This document shows, one piece after another, positions 1 through 6,381 of a DNA stretch of 7,343 nt. The notes below the pieces were generated by a model. It did no database searches. It was not told the DNA's origin and saw only the letters and a program-made list of their open reading frames with translations. The stretch's first letter is position 1. Every line of letters starts with the position of its first letter. The stretch is taken from positions 1-7,343 of the forward strand of contig JAUUZB010000162.1 of the NCBI GenBank assembly GCA_030590185.1, in the 5' to 3' direction. The DNA is from Deltaproteobacteria bacterium. GTDB taxonomy: Bacteria; Myxococcota; XYA12-FULL-58-9; JAUUZB01. Both the position numbers and the translations under genes were made by a program.

Positions 1-1372
1 GGACCTCACCGAGCCCGGTGGCCGCGGTCTCTGCCTGGGTACCCTCGGCGCGCCGAATGCGGGCGCGGGTTTCCTTGTCGGTGGCGTCGAGATCCGCCTC
101 GGCCTGGATGATCCGCTCCTTGGCGAGGTGCGTGGCGGAACGCTCGCGCGCCTCGGCCGCCTTGATGTCCTTGACCAGCGCCTCTTCGGCCTGACCTTCG
201 GCGGTGACGATGGTGACCTTCTTTTGGCGCTCGGCGCCGGCGAAGGCACGCAGGTCCCGGATGCGCTCCTCCTCCTCGGCCACGCCCTTCTCCACCGCGA
301 CGCGCTCGCGGATGACGTCGGCGATGAGCTTCTTCTCCTGCTCGATCTCCTTCTCCTTCTTGATCGTGTTGACGTCCTCCTGACGCTGACGATCAATCGC
401 CTCGAGGTTCTTGTCCTTGAGGACGCGCTCCTGCTCGACGAGCACGACGCGCTCGCGGTTTTTCTGGGCTACCTCGATGGTCCGGCGGCTCTCCACGTCC
501 TCGAGGGCGACGCCCTTCTCCTGCTGGATGCGCGCCTTCTCCGACCGCTCCCGCTCCTCGGACTGCTTGACCAGGATGTCGGCCTGGGCGGTGGCCTGGA
601 TGGTCTCCACCTCGCGTTGCTGGGTGGCCTTGGCCTCCTCGCGCTGCCGCTCGAGGTCCAGGATGCGCTCCTGGGCGGTGACGTTCTGGCGGGTGATCTC
701 CTGCTTCTCGTGATTCTCCCGCTCATTCGTGGCGATGTGCATCTCGACGGTGAGCTGGGTGATCTTGCGGATACCGTTGGCGTCGAGGATGTTCTGCGGG
801 TCCAGCGACTCGATCGGCGTCTGCTCGAGGTAATCGATGGCGGCGTCCTGAAGATGGTAGCCGTTCAAATCCTGGCCGATGACCCGGATCATCTCGGTCT
901 TGAACTTATCGCGCTGATTGTACAGCTCGACGAAGTCCATGTTGTAACCGACCGTCTTGAGGGCCTCGGAGAACATGGCCACGAACAACGCCTCGACCGT
1001 CTCCTGGTCCGAGGCGCGCCGGCAGCCGACCGAGCTGGCGACCTTGATGACGTCCTCTTTGGTCTTGTTGACCCGGACGAAGAAGGTGACCTTGATGTCG
1101 GCGCGAATGTTGTCCTTGCAGATCAGGCCGTCCTTACCGCGCCGGTCGATCTCGATCGTCTTGAGCGAGATATCCATGGTCTCGGCCTTGTGAATGACCG
1201 GCACGACCAAGCCACCGAGGAAGGAGACGTCGGTGCGGGTGATCTTGTTGACCACCAGGGCTTGGCCCTGTTCAACCTTGCGATAGAAAGCTTTGATCAG
1301 GAGTAGGCCCCCGACCACGATGACGACGAGAATGGCGATGCCAGCCCCAATGAACATGCCTATGGTTTCCAT
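1..1372 (-). CDS. Flotillin family protein (YqiK-like, SPFH/band 7), 3' end outside window
   Basis: The reading frame is open from an ATG at 1372 to the left edge, giving 457 codons without a stop. Residues about 5-28 form one hydrophobic membrane segment. Residues about 29-200 fit an SPFH/band 7 domain and end in the flotillin-typical stretch DYLEQTPIESLDPQNILDA (about 180-198). From about 210 onward the protein is a highly charged Glu/Arg/Gln/Lys coiled coil rich in AE and EKE patterns, as in flotillins. E. coli YqiK is about 550 residues, so roughly 100 residues are probably missing. The start is supported by GAGGAA five bases upstream. Flotillins form large membrane-bound oligomers that scaffold membrane microdomains. 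The gene lies 47 bp after a YqiJ-type gene, matching the yqiJ-yqiK arrangement and indicating one operon. Family assignment is secure; the specific cellular role is not known from sequence. Confidence 0.93.
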   Translation of the reverse strand, partial: METIGMFIGAGIAILVVIVVGGLLLIKAFYRKVEQGQALVVNKITRTDVSFLGGLVVPVIHKAETMDISLKTIEIDRRGKDGLICKDNIRADIKVTFFVRVNKTKEDVIKVASSVGCRRASDQETVEALFVAMFSEALKTVGYNMDFVELYNQRDKFKTEMIRVIGQDLNGYHLQDAAIDYLEQTPIESLDPQNILDANGIRKITQLTVEMHIATNERENHEKQEITRQNVTAQERILDLERQREEAKATQQREVETIQATAQADILVKQSEERERSEKARIQQEKGVALEDVESRRTIEVAQKNRERVVLVEQERVLKDKNLEAIDRQRQEDVNTIKKEKEIEQEKKLIADVIRERVAVEKGVAEEEERIRDLRAFAGAERQKKVTIVTAEGQAEEALVKDIKAAEARERSATHLAKERIIQAEADLDATDKETRARIRRAEGTQAETAATGLGEV

Positions 1373-1419
1373 GTCAGTTCCTCACTCCTGTGCAAGAGTT
1401 GGGTTGTCGCCCGCTCGGG

Positions 1420-2352
1420 CTATTCTTTGATATCCTGCGCGCTGGCGGCCCGGGCTCGGGCCTTGGCGCGATCGATCGCAAGGGTGTCGTCCAGCTCATC
1501 GAGCAGCGCCGCGTACGGCTCGATCTCGTAGGCGTTGCTCTTAGGGGAATAGGAGATGAGCAACAGCTTGGCGCCCTTTTTGAGCTCATTGGGCTCGGCA
1601 TAGCGGACGTGGATGTTGAGGTCCGCCTCGTCGTGGTAGATGTTGGCCTGGCCGAAGGTGGCGTCGATGGTGTTGGTCGTCAAGGTGGCGACCTTGCCGC
1701 ACAGCTCGCTGGCGCCCATGGCGGTCTTCATCTTGAAGGCGCCCTCGAGTGGTCGCAGCAGGAATGAGGTCAGGGCGGTGGAGCAGATCAGGGAACCGAG
1801 ACCCAGGCCCGCCTGGAGCAGCCAACCGAGCGCACCACCGAGCGGCAGCAGGCTGCCGAGCACCACGGCGCCGATACCGCTCATCAGCCAGCCGATCAGG
1901 AAGAGCAGACTCAAGCTGATCGTGATCGGGACCTTACCGATGCGCAGGATGTTGGCGATGAAGGCCAGCGCGCCCTCGCTCGCGGCCTCGACCGCACCGT
2001 CGGCGGCACTCTCAATGACGCCCTCCGCAGCGCCTTCGGCGACACCTTCCGCAGCGCCCTCAGCCAGACCTTCGGCAGCACCCTCGGCCAGACCTTCGGC
2101 AGCGCCCTCGGCCAGACCTTCAGCGGCACCCTCGGCCAGACCCTCGGCTAGACCTTCAGCGGCCCCCTCGGCCGCGCCCTCGGCTAGGCCGTCCACCCCT
2201 TCGAGCGCCTCTCCGCCGCCGGAGATGGAATCGAACAGATCGATGTCCAGCGCGCCAACGATGACGAACGCCCAGTAGACGAGGCTCAGCCCCAGCGGTA
2301 CTGTGAACAGTAACGTAGGGAAGCCAATGACGAGGCTTAGGAACTCTCCCAC
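1420..2352 (-). CDS. YqiJ-like OB-fold membrane protein (DUF1449 type) with tetrapeptide-repeat insert
   Basis: This 310-residue protein has a hydrophobic segment at about 8-33, a Gly/Ala/Glu repeat region at 56-127, two further hydrophobic segments at about 141-166 and 168-200, and a C-terminal beta-rich domain at about 213-281. The C-terminal domain has the OB-fold pattern of YqiJ/NfeD-type partners of flotillins. A short acidic and then basic alanine-rich tail (about 284-310) follows. E. coli YqiJ is about 210 residues, so the length difference is largely the repeat insert. The GTG at 2352 is chosen because an in-frame TAG lies six codons upstream (2368-2370) and the protein then begins directly before the first membrane segment; no strong Shine-Dalgarno is visible. 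It is the first gene of the operon with the downstream flotillin. By family knowledge these proteins sit in the inner membrane with their flotillin, but the biochemical role is unclear. The family call rests on topology, the OB-like domain and the neighbour. Confidence 0.85.
   Translation of the reverse strand: MGEFLSLVIGFPTLLFTVPLGLSLVYWAFVIVGALDIDLFDSISGGGEALEGVDGLAEGAAEGAAEGLAEGLAEGAAEGLAEGAAEGLAEGAAEGLAEGAAEGVAEGAAEGVIESAADGAVEAASEGALAFIANILRIGKVPITISLSLLFLIGWLMSGIGAVVLGSLLPLGGALGWLLQAGLGLGSLICSTALTSFLLRPLEGAFKMKTAMGASELCGKVATLTTNTIDATFGQANIYHDEADLNIHVRYAEPNELKKGAKLLLISYSPKSNAYEIEPYAALLDELDDTLAIDRAKARARAASAQDIKE
2020..2187 (-). repeat. In-frame 12-bp/24-bp tandem repeat coding 14 copies of [L/A/V]AEG
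   Basis: Fourteen consecutive 12-bp units encode residues 56-111 of the YqiJ-like protein as LAEG, AAEG or VAEG. From residue 72 on they mostly alternate LAEG-AAEG, giving a 24-bp higher-order unit. The two 24-bp copies at 2068-2091 and 2092-2115 differ at one base only, which points to duplication of the longer unit. Four degenerate units (VIES, AADG, AVEA, ASEG) continue to about 1972, residue 127. Other units carry synonymous third-position differences, so most of the array is not freshly expanded. The length is a multiple of three, so copy-number changes would keep the frame. Confidence 0.95.
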
Positions 2353-2374
2353 GGCGCGATCCGTACACTAGGCC

Positions 2375-2398
2375 CCCGGGCCGATCAATCAGCCCGGG
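2375..2398. repeat. Inverted repeat CCCGGGC-N10-GCCCGGG in divergent intergenic region
   Basis: Seven bases at 2375-2381 are the exact reverse complement of 2392-2398, separated by a 10-base AT-richer spacer. It starts 22 bases upstream of the GTG of the YqiJ-like gene and lies in the 158-bp region between two divergent operons. It could be an operator for a dimeric regulator or a leader hairpin. No T-run follows on either side, so it is not a typical intrinsic terminator. In a GC-rich genome a repeat of this size can also arise by chance. Confidence 0.4.
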
Positions 2399-2422
2399 CG
2401 AAATACCTCCGCCGGGGCGCTC

Positions 2423-2438
2423 TGGCCCTTGCTTTGCC
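2423..2438 (+). promoter_or_regulatory. Possible sigma-54 type promoter (-24/-12) for the hemH operon
   Basis: The sequence TGGCCCTTGCTTTGCC has the invariant GG (2424-2425) and GC (2436-2437) elements separated by exactly 10 bases. Its TGGC and TTGC blocks also match the sigma-54 consensus. The predicted start of transcription is near 2449, about 60 bases before the ATG at 2511. I saw no convincing sigma-70 promoter pair in the same region. No activator binding site was identified, and a match this short in GC-rich DNA may be accidental. Confidence 0.3.
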
Positions 2439-2496
2439 CCCGCGGTATTGCGTAGGTCTCCCCAGCCCCTAGACTGCCTCGACCCGCCAAACCCTC

Positions 2497-2502
2497 AGGA
2501 GG
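2497..2502 (+). promoter_or_regulatory. Strong ribosome binding site AGGAGG for the gene at 2511
   Basis: A perfect AGGAGG lies eight bases before the ATG at 2511. It fixes that start over the in-frame TTG at 2448, whose extra 21 codons (rich in Pro and Arg) look non-coding. Confidence 0.85.
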
Positions 2503-2510
2503 CTGCTCCC

Positions 2511-2885
2511 ATGGCGAGCTACAAGCACAAGATCGTAGACAAGAAGATCTCCCATTGGACCTTTGCCAAGGGTACCAAGGACGCCGATTTCGGCGAGCTC
2601 TACCCGGAGATGAAGCGGGTCTTCTCCGCCGGTGAGATCACCCGTCTGTGCACGGTCATCGAGGTCGAGGAGCCCACCGACGACGACGTCCTCCAGCTCT
2701 GGTTCAACATTGGCGAGGCCGCCCAGGAGGGACAAATCAAAAAGTGGGGGCTGGTGATCGCGCCCCTCGACCTGATGCCAAAAATGACCTTCGAGCGCAT
2801 GGTCAGCGGCGGGGGAAAAGACCGCGACTACGAGCTCACCTACGCCCCCTCCGAGGAGGAAGTACTCGCGTGGCTCAGAGAGTAG
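2511..2885 (+). CDS. Small soluble protein of unknown function, possibly SpoIIAA/STAS-like
   Basis: The gene encodes 124 residues from an ATG with a perfect AGGAGG site upstream. It has no signal peptide or membrane segment and is rich in charged residues. The N-terminal part (about 8-50) reads as alternating strands and helix with the segment DFGELYPEMKRVFSAG. The centre (about 58-85) has an amphipathic helix followed by KKWGLVIAPL, which looks like a buried strand. The protein ends in EEEVLAWLRE. The strand-helix order and the terminal aligned EE..LAWL pattern resemble SpoIIAA-like (STAS-type) proteins, where such an ending is common, but this is pattern recognition only and I do not firmly recognise the family. 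The gene is first in an operon and overlaps hemH by 16 bases, so the two are probably co-translated. A role linked to heme synthesis is possible but unproven. Confidence 0.88.
   Translation: MASYKHKIVDKKISHWTFAKGTKDADFGELYPEMKRVFSAGEITRLCTVIEVEEPTDDDVLQLWFNIGEAAQEGQIKKWGLVIAPLDLMPKMTFERMVSGGGKDRDYELTYAPSEEEVLAWLRE
2853..2860 (+). promoter_or_regulatory. Ribosome binding site GAGGAGGA for hemH, inside the upstream gene
   Basis: GAGGAGGA lies nine bases before the GTG at 2870 and at the same time encodes the run of glutamates near the end of the upstream protein. It decides the hemH start: the resulting N-terminus, VAQRVGVLLINTGTPDEP, matches how ferrochelatases normally begin, although the frame stays open much further upstream. 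Confidence 0.8.
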
Positions 2886-3889
2886 GGGTCCTACTGATCA
2901 ACACCGGCACGCCGGATGAGCCGAGCGTGCCGGCGGTGCGGCGCTTTTTGCGCGAGTTTCTCTCCGATCCCCACGTCGTTGACATCAATTCGGTGGCACG
3001 GTCGCTGCTGCTCAACCTGATCATCCTGCCGTCGCGGCCGAAAAAATCAGCCGAGGCTTACCGGGCTATTTGGCGCCCCGAGGGCTCGCCCCTGCTCTAC
3101 TACGGCACGTGGCTACGGGATTCCGTCGGCGCGGCGCTCGGCGCGGACTTCCATGCGGTGCTCGCGATGCGCTACGGCAACCCCAGCCTGGGTGCGGCGC
3201 TCGATGAGCTCGGCGACGTCGAGCGGCTGGTCGTGCTGCCCCTGTTTCCACAATGGGCGGCGGCCACCACCGGCTCAGCCCTCGAGGAGCTCGATCGCCT
3301 ACTCGCCGCGCGCCGGGCGACGCCAACCTTGCTCACTATCGATTCCTTTCACAGCGACCCGGGCTTCATCGGCGCCCTCGCCGCCATCCACGAACGAGCG
3401 CTGCGGGTGACCGGCCCGGATCACGTGCTGTTCAGCTTCCATGGCCTACCGGAGCGCCAGGTCCGACGCAGCGAGAGCGCCGACGTCGACTGTGACCGGG
3501 TCGGCCCCTGTCCAGCCCTGGGGCCCAGCAACGAGCGCTGCTACCGGGCGCAGTGTTACGCCACGGCACGGGCGCTGGCGGCGGCGTTGGATCTCCCGCC
3601 GGAACGCACCAGCGTGAGCTTCCAGTCTCGCATGGGCCGCGCCAAATGGATCGGCCCCCACACCGAGGAGCTGATCGGCGAGCTCCGCGCCCGCGGAGTC
3701 GAGCGGCTCGTGGTCTCGAGCCCGGCCTTTGTGGCCGATTGCCTCGAGACCCTCGAGGAGCTCGGCATCCGGCTCGAGCGACGCTGGCGGGAGCTCGGCG
3801 GGACGCACTTCGAGTTGGTTCCGTGTCTCAACGTCCACCCGGCCTGGATCGAGGCGGTGGTCGCGATGATCCGCCTGGCTACGCCATGA
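2870..3889 (+). CDS. hemH: Ferrochelatase (protoporphyrin IX ferrochelatase) with probable [2Fe-2S] cluster site
   Basis: HemH inserts ferrous iron into protoporphyrin IX, the last step of the protoporphyrin-dependent heme pathway. The 339-residue protein has the usual length for a bacterial enzyme. Visible family motifs are GVLLINTGTPDEP at the N-terminus, FSFHGLPE with the catalytic histidine H191, SFQSRMG followed by the W-I-G-P segment, PAFVADCLETLEE with the conserved glutamate E293, and VPCLN near the C-terminus. Four cysteines (C208, C214, C224, C229; CX5CX9CX4C) sit between the His motif and the SFQSR motif, where [2Fe-2S]-binding ferrochelatases such as that of Myxococcus xanthus carry their ligands. 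The GTG start at 2870 is supported by GAGGAGGA nine bases upstream. The gene overlaps the upstream gene by 16 bases and the downstream gene by ATGA. There is no C-terminal membrane anchor, so it is probably cytosolic or peripheral. Confidence 0.97.
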   Translation: MAQRVGVLLINTGTPDEPSVPAVRRFLREFLSDPHVVDINSVARSLLLNLIILPSRPKKSAEAYRAIWRPEGSPLLYYGTWLRDSVGAALGADFHAVLAMRYGNPSLGAALDELGDVERLVVLPLFPQWAAATTGSALEELDRLLAARRATPTLLTIDSFHSDPGFIGALAAIHERALRVTGPDHVLFSFHGLPERQVRRSESADVDCDRVGPCPALGPSNERCYRAQCYATARALAAALDLPPERTSVSFQSRMGRAKWIGPHTEELIGELRARGVERLVVSSPAFVADCLETLEELGIRLERRWRELGGTHFELVPCLNVHPAWIEAVVAMIRLATP

Positions 3890-4443
3890 CCTCCCCGGTG
3901 GACGACACCGAGCCCACGATCTGGGGCTGCCTGGAGTGCGGCAGCTTCGTCGAGCGCCTGGCCGCCGACGGCAGGTGCCCGGTTTGCGAGGAGGGGTTGG
4001 TCGTCGAGCTCGGCGGGAACCCGACCCCGGACAAGGCGCAGGCCCTAATCGCCTGGGCACGGCGGGATGCGACCGAGTTGATCCAGAACTGGGGGACCAT
4101 CGTCGGCGGGGTCGCAGGTTTGTTCGCCGGCCTCGTCGTGTCCCTATTCGCCACACAGCTCGGGGCCGGGGTGATCGTCGCCCTGCTATATACGGGTGTG
4201 CTCGGCGCCCTGATCGGTCGACTCGCGGCGCTGCGGGTGCACCTGTTGCTACGGCCGCACCGCAAGCTCCAGCCGATCCGAGACCTGGCGCGGCGCCGCC
4301 ACGTCGTCGCCGGCCTAGTGGGCTGGTTGCTGCTGCTGGCGATGACCGCCGTCGCCCTGGCCATCTTTGGCAACGGCGGGGGGTGGGCTAGCGCGGGCCG
4401 GCGCTTGCTGGGCACCCTGTGGGCGGCCTTGAGCGGGACTTGA
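3886..4443 (+). CDS. Zinc-ribbon membrane protein of unknown function
   Basis: The gene starts within the hemH stop codon (ATGA overlap at 3886-3889), so translation is probably coupled; no separate strong Shine-Dalgarno is visible. The 185-residue product begins with a short zinc-ribbon-like knuckle pair, C15-x2-C18 and C31-x2-C34, resembling the rubredoxin/zinc-ribbon pattern CLEC...CPVC. A polar helix containing KAQALIAWARRDATELIQ follows. Three hydrophobic segments at about 70-90, 93-112 and 139-161 are predicted to cross the membrane, the first two separated by only a few residues. A basic stretch at about 112-139 lies between the second and third. I do not recognise the family. Position directly after hemH suggests a link to heme or metal handling at the membrane, but the cysteines could equally be purely structural. 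Confidence 0.88.
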   Translation: MTSPVDDTEPTIWGCLECGSFVERLAADGRCPVCEEGLVVELGGNPTPDKAQALIAWARRDATELIQNWGTIVGGVAGLFAGLVVSLFATQLGAGVIVALLYTGVLGALIGRLAALRVHLLLRPHRKLQPIRDLARRRHVVAGLVGWLLLLAMTAVALAIFGNGGGWASAGRRLLGTLWAALSGT

Positions 4444-4476
4444 GCCCCCACCGGTGGGAAACGGCCTCCGGGTTGG

Positions 4477-5619
4477 TCAGCTCTTGGGACCTTCCGGTGA
4501 CCCGTGGGTACCCGCCCCTGGCATGGCAGCGCCGAGGGCGACTACCTCCATCGGATCGAGGGAACACAGCCCAGGCTGACCGAAGTAGGCCTCGACCCCC
4601 TCGCGGATGACCTTGAGGTGGGTGGCGCCGCCCGCGAGAAGGACCGCGTCGAGGTCGCGGGCCTTCATCCCGACCTTCATCAGCACCTCGTCGCAGATAA
4701 TGAACGTCCGCCGGACCAGATTGCTGGCCAGCTCAGACAGCTTGGCCTGGTTCAACACCAGCAGCTTGTCCTGAATCGGCGCGGCCGGGTCCACCTCGCT
4801 GAGATCGATGGTGGTCTCATCGGCCTCCGACAGGCGGATCTTGGCCTGTTCGCAATGCAACACCAGGGCGGAGAAGACCGAGATGTCACTCTGGAGATCC
4901 CAACCGCGGGTGCGGAGCACCTCCTCGGCCGCCCAGCGAGCGAGCCCGAGGTCGATGTCGTCACCGCCGCAGAACATGTCGCCGCCGTGGGACAGGACCT
5001 CAAAGGGTTCCTTCGTGCAGTCAACGATGGCCATGTCGAAGGTGCCACCGCCGAGGTCGAACACCACGATGCGGTCAACCTGGATCTCGGACAGCTCGAG
5101 GTAGGCCGCCGCGGTGGCCGCCGGCTCTCGGATGACGCGCACCTCGGCGAACCCAGCCTGTTTGCCGGCCTCGAGGGTGGCCTCGAGCTGCATCTCCCGG
5201 AACAGGGAGGGGACGGCAATGACGCCGGTGGCGCCCGCCAGCTCGAGATCGGCGGCCTTGACGATCGCCTCGATGACGCGGGCCGCGGTGGCGGTGGGGC
5301 TAATCTCGCCGGCGCGGGTCACGAAGGTAAGGAAGCCCTCGAGGTCTTCCTTGAGGTCGAAGGGATACCGGCGCCGGAACTCTTTGGCGGCGGAGGAGTG
5401 CCAACGCTGACCCATGATGCGCTTGGCCGAGAAGATGGTGTTCTTGGGATCCATGGCACGCCGTCGGCGGGCGGGCGCGCCAACCAGGCTCTCACCGCTC
5501 GGTAAATAGGCGACCACCGAAGGCAGGATCCGGCTGGCATCCGAATCGATGGCCCGGACCTCCCCGTCGCAGGCGATGACCGTGTTGGTCGTGCCGAGGT
5601 CGATACCGATGATACCCAT
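4477..5619 (-). CDS. Hsp70/DnaK-type ATPase consisting of the nucleotide-binding domain only
   Basis: The 380-residue protein shows the Hsp70 actin-like ATPase motifs in order: phosphate-1 loop GIDLGTTNT (5-13), the FSAKRIMG segment with lysine K66 at the place of the catalytic DnaK lysine, VPSLFREMQ...IREPAATAAAY (136-173) with E165, phosphate-2 loop FDLGGGTFD (187-195), GGDDID (218-223), the AKIRLS helix (259-264), and the adenosine motif VLLAGGATHL (326-335) followed by DPMEVVALGAA. It stops about 15 residues after that point, so the substrate-binding domain and lid of DnaK (about 250 residues) are absent. The catalytic residues look intact, arguing for a functional protein rather than a remnant. 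The ATG at 5619 is preferred; a GTG directly before it (5622) is also possible, and a TAG lies just upstream. It follows the START gene by about 40 bases. It may be a stand-alone ATPase or regulatory actin-fold protein. The client is unknown. Confidence 0.93.
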   Translation of the reverse strand: MGIIGIDLGTTNTVIACDGEVRAIDSDASRILPSVVAYLPSGESLVGAPARRRRAMDPKNTIFSAKRIMGQRWHSSAAKEFRRRYPFDLKEDLEGFLTFVTRAGEISPTATAARVIEAIVKAADLELAGATGVIAVPSLFREMQLEATLEAGKQAGFAEVRVIREPAATAAAYLELSEIQVDRIVVFDLGGGTFDMAIVDCTKEPFEVLSHGGDMFCGGDDIDLGLARWAAEEVLRTRGWDLQSDISVFSALVLHCEQAKIRLSEADETTIDLSEVDPAAPIQDKLLVLNQAKLSELASNLVRRTFIICDEVLMKVGMKARDLDAVLLAGGATHLKVIREGVEAYFGQPGLCSLDPMEVVALGAAMPGAGTHGSPEGPKS

Positions 5620-5660
5620 CACCCGACGCTAGTGAATTGCCGACTTTGGCGCAATCGGGC

Positions 5661-6302
5661 TCAGTCGTCCCGCCGCCACTTCGGATCCGCGGCCCGGTTA
5701 CGCACCGCCCGCATGACGTCCGGCAGGCTCGAGGTGTTGGCCTTGTTCGCGATCCACAGCGGAATGGAGCCGCCCGGATCGGTATATACCCAGTAGACCG
5801 CCAGGGTGCTGCGACTGCCCAGCTTCTCGAGGCGCCAATAACCCTTGGAGACGCTCAGGTGCACCCAGTCGTCGTTGGGGGGCGGGCCCTTGTCGTCGGC
5901 GAGGTTCCAGCGACGGATCCAGACGCCCTTGGCCTCGTCGATCTCGGACCAGAGCTTGAGGGTGTACTCCCGTTTGCTCACCAACGGTGGATCGATCCGG
6001 TAGTAGACGTAGATCGAGCCGTTCGGGCCCTTGCCCACGTCCTTGGTCACCTCGATGTACGGCATGTACTCCACGAAGCGGAGATGATCGGTGGCGGCTT
6101 TCCAGACCTTCTCGATCGGCTGATTGATGATCAGCTCCGCCTTGACCTCGGCGATCCCCTTCCCGCCCGGCACCTCGCGGTTGTAGACCGTGACGTGGTC
6201 GTCGGTTTCCGCGGCCAGCTCCCAGGGGCTCTCCCCGGCCGTGGCCACGACGGGCGTGGTGAGAAGCAACGCGAACGAGGAGATGATGGCTCGATAGCTC
6301 AT
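5661..6302 (-). CDS. Exported START/SRPBCC-domain lipid-binding protein
   Basis: The 213-residue protein begins with a clear signal peptide: MSYR, a hydrophobic core at about 5-20, and a likely cleavage after VATA (residue 22). The mature part starts WELAAETDDHVTVYNREVPGG and contains the START-domain signatures PIEKVWKAATDH, IRRWNL and WRLEKLGSRSTLAVYWVYTDPGGSIP, followed by the C-terminal helix PLWIANKANTSSLPDVM, which in this fold closes the hydrophobic pocket. By family knowledge such proteins bind sterols, phospholipids or other hydrophobic ligands; export implies action in the periplasm or outside the cell. The ATG at 6302 is chosen because it opens directly into the signal peptide. The longer frame would start from a TTG at 6362 and would bury the signal peptide. 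No strong ribosome binding site is visible. It lies 79 bp after the sulfotransferase gene and 41 bp before the Hsp70-like gene, all on one strand, so an operon is plausible. Confidence 0.9.
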   Translation of the reverse strand: MSYRAIISSFALLLTTPVVATAGESPWELAAETDDHVTVYNREVPGGKGIAEVKAELIINQPIEKVWKAATDHLRFVEYMPYIEVTKDVGKGPNGSIYVYYRIDPPLVSKREYTLKLWSEIDEAKGVWIRRWNLADDKGPPPNDDWVHLSVSKGYWRLEKLGSRSTLAVYWVYTDPGGSIPLWIANKANTSSLPDVMRAVRNRAADPKWRRDD

Positions 6303-6381
6303 GAGCGGCGGTTTCGCATCTCGAGCCGGGCTTGGCAAGACGAGCGCCGCCCGCAGCTTCAACGCCCAACCCGGGCCGGCC

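Noticed and set aside
128..1306. Long plus-strand open frame rich in Leu, Asp and Val opposite the flotillin gene
   Set aside because: It is the antisense of the charged flotillin coiled coil. Its monotonous composition shows no domain, and the minus-strand frame has clear flotillin motifs.
1409..1420. Small hairpin between the YqiJ-like and flotillin genes
   Set aside because: The stem is only four base pairs with no T-run, and the two genes are expected to be co-transcribed.
1640..2278. Plus-strand frame coding Ser-Ala-Pro-Ser-Ala-Arg-Pro repeats
   Set aside because: It is the complement of the AEG repeat array in the YqiJ-like gene, which has membrane segments and an OB-like domain in its own frame.
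2648..2869. In-frame upstream extension of hemH
   Set aside because: The added residues are Arg/Pro/His-rich and unlike ferrochelatases, and they overlap another real gene. The GTG at 2870 has a strong ribosome binding site and gives the normal N-terminus.
4447..4458. Perfect 12-bp palindrome CCCACCGGTGGG between convergent genes, considered as a bidirectional terminator
   Set aside because: Folding would leave only a four-base-pair stem with a four-base loop, and no T-run follows on either strand.
4504..5505. Plus-strand frame of 333 codons opposite the Hsp70-like gene
   Set aside because: It has no recognisable motifs and lies wholly antisense to a gene with all Hsp70 ATPase signatures.
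5698..6369. Minus-strand frame of 223 codons overlapping the START gene in another frame
   Set aside because: It is rich in Arg, Gly and Pro without a signal peptide or domain, while the START frame has both.
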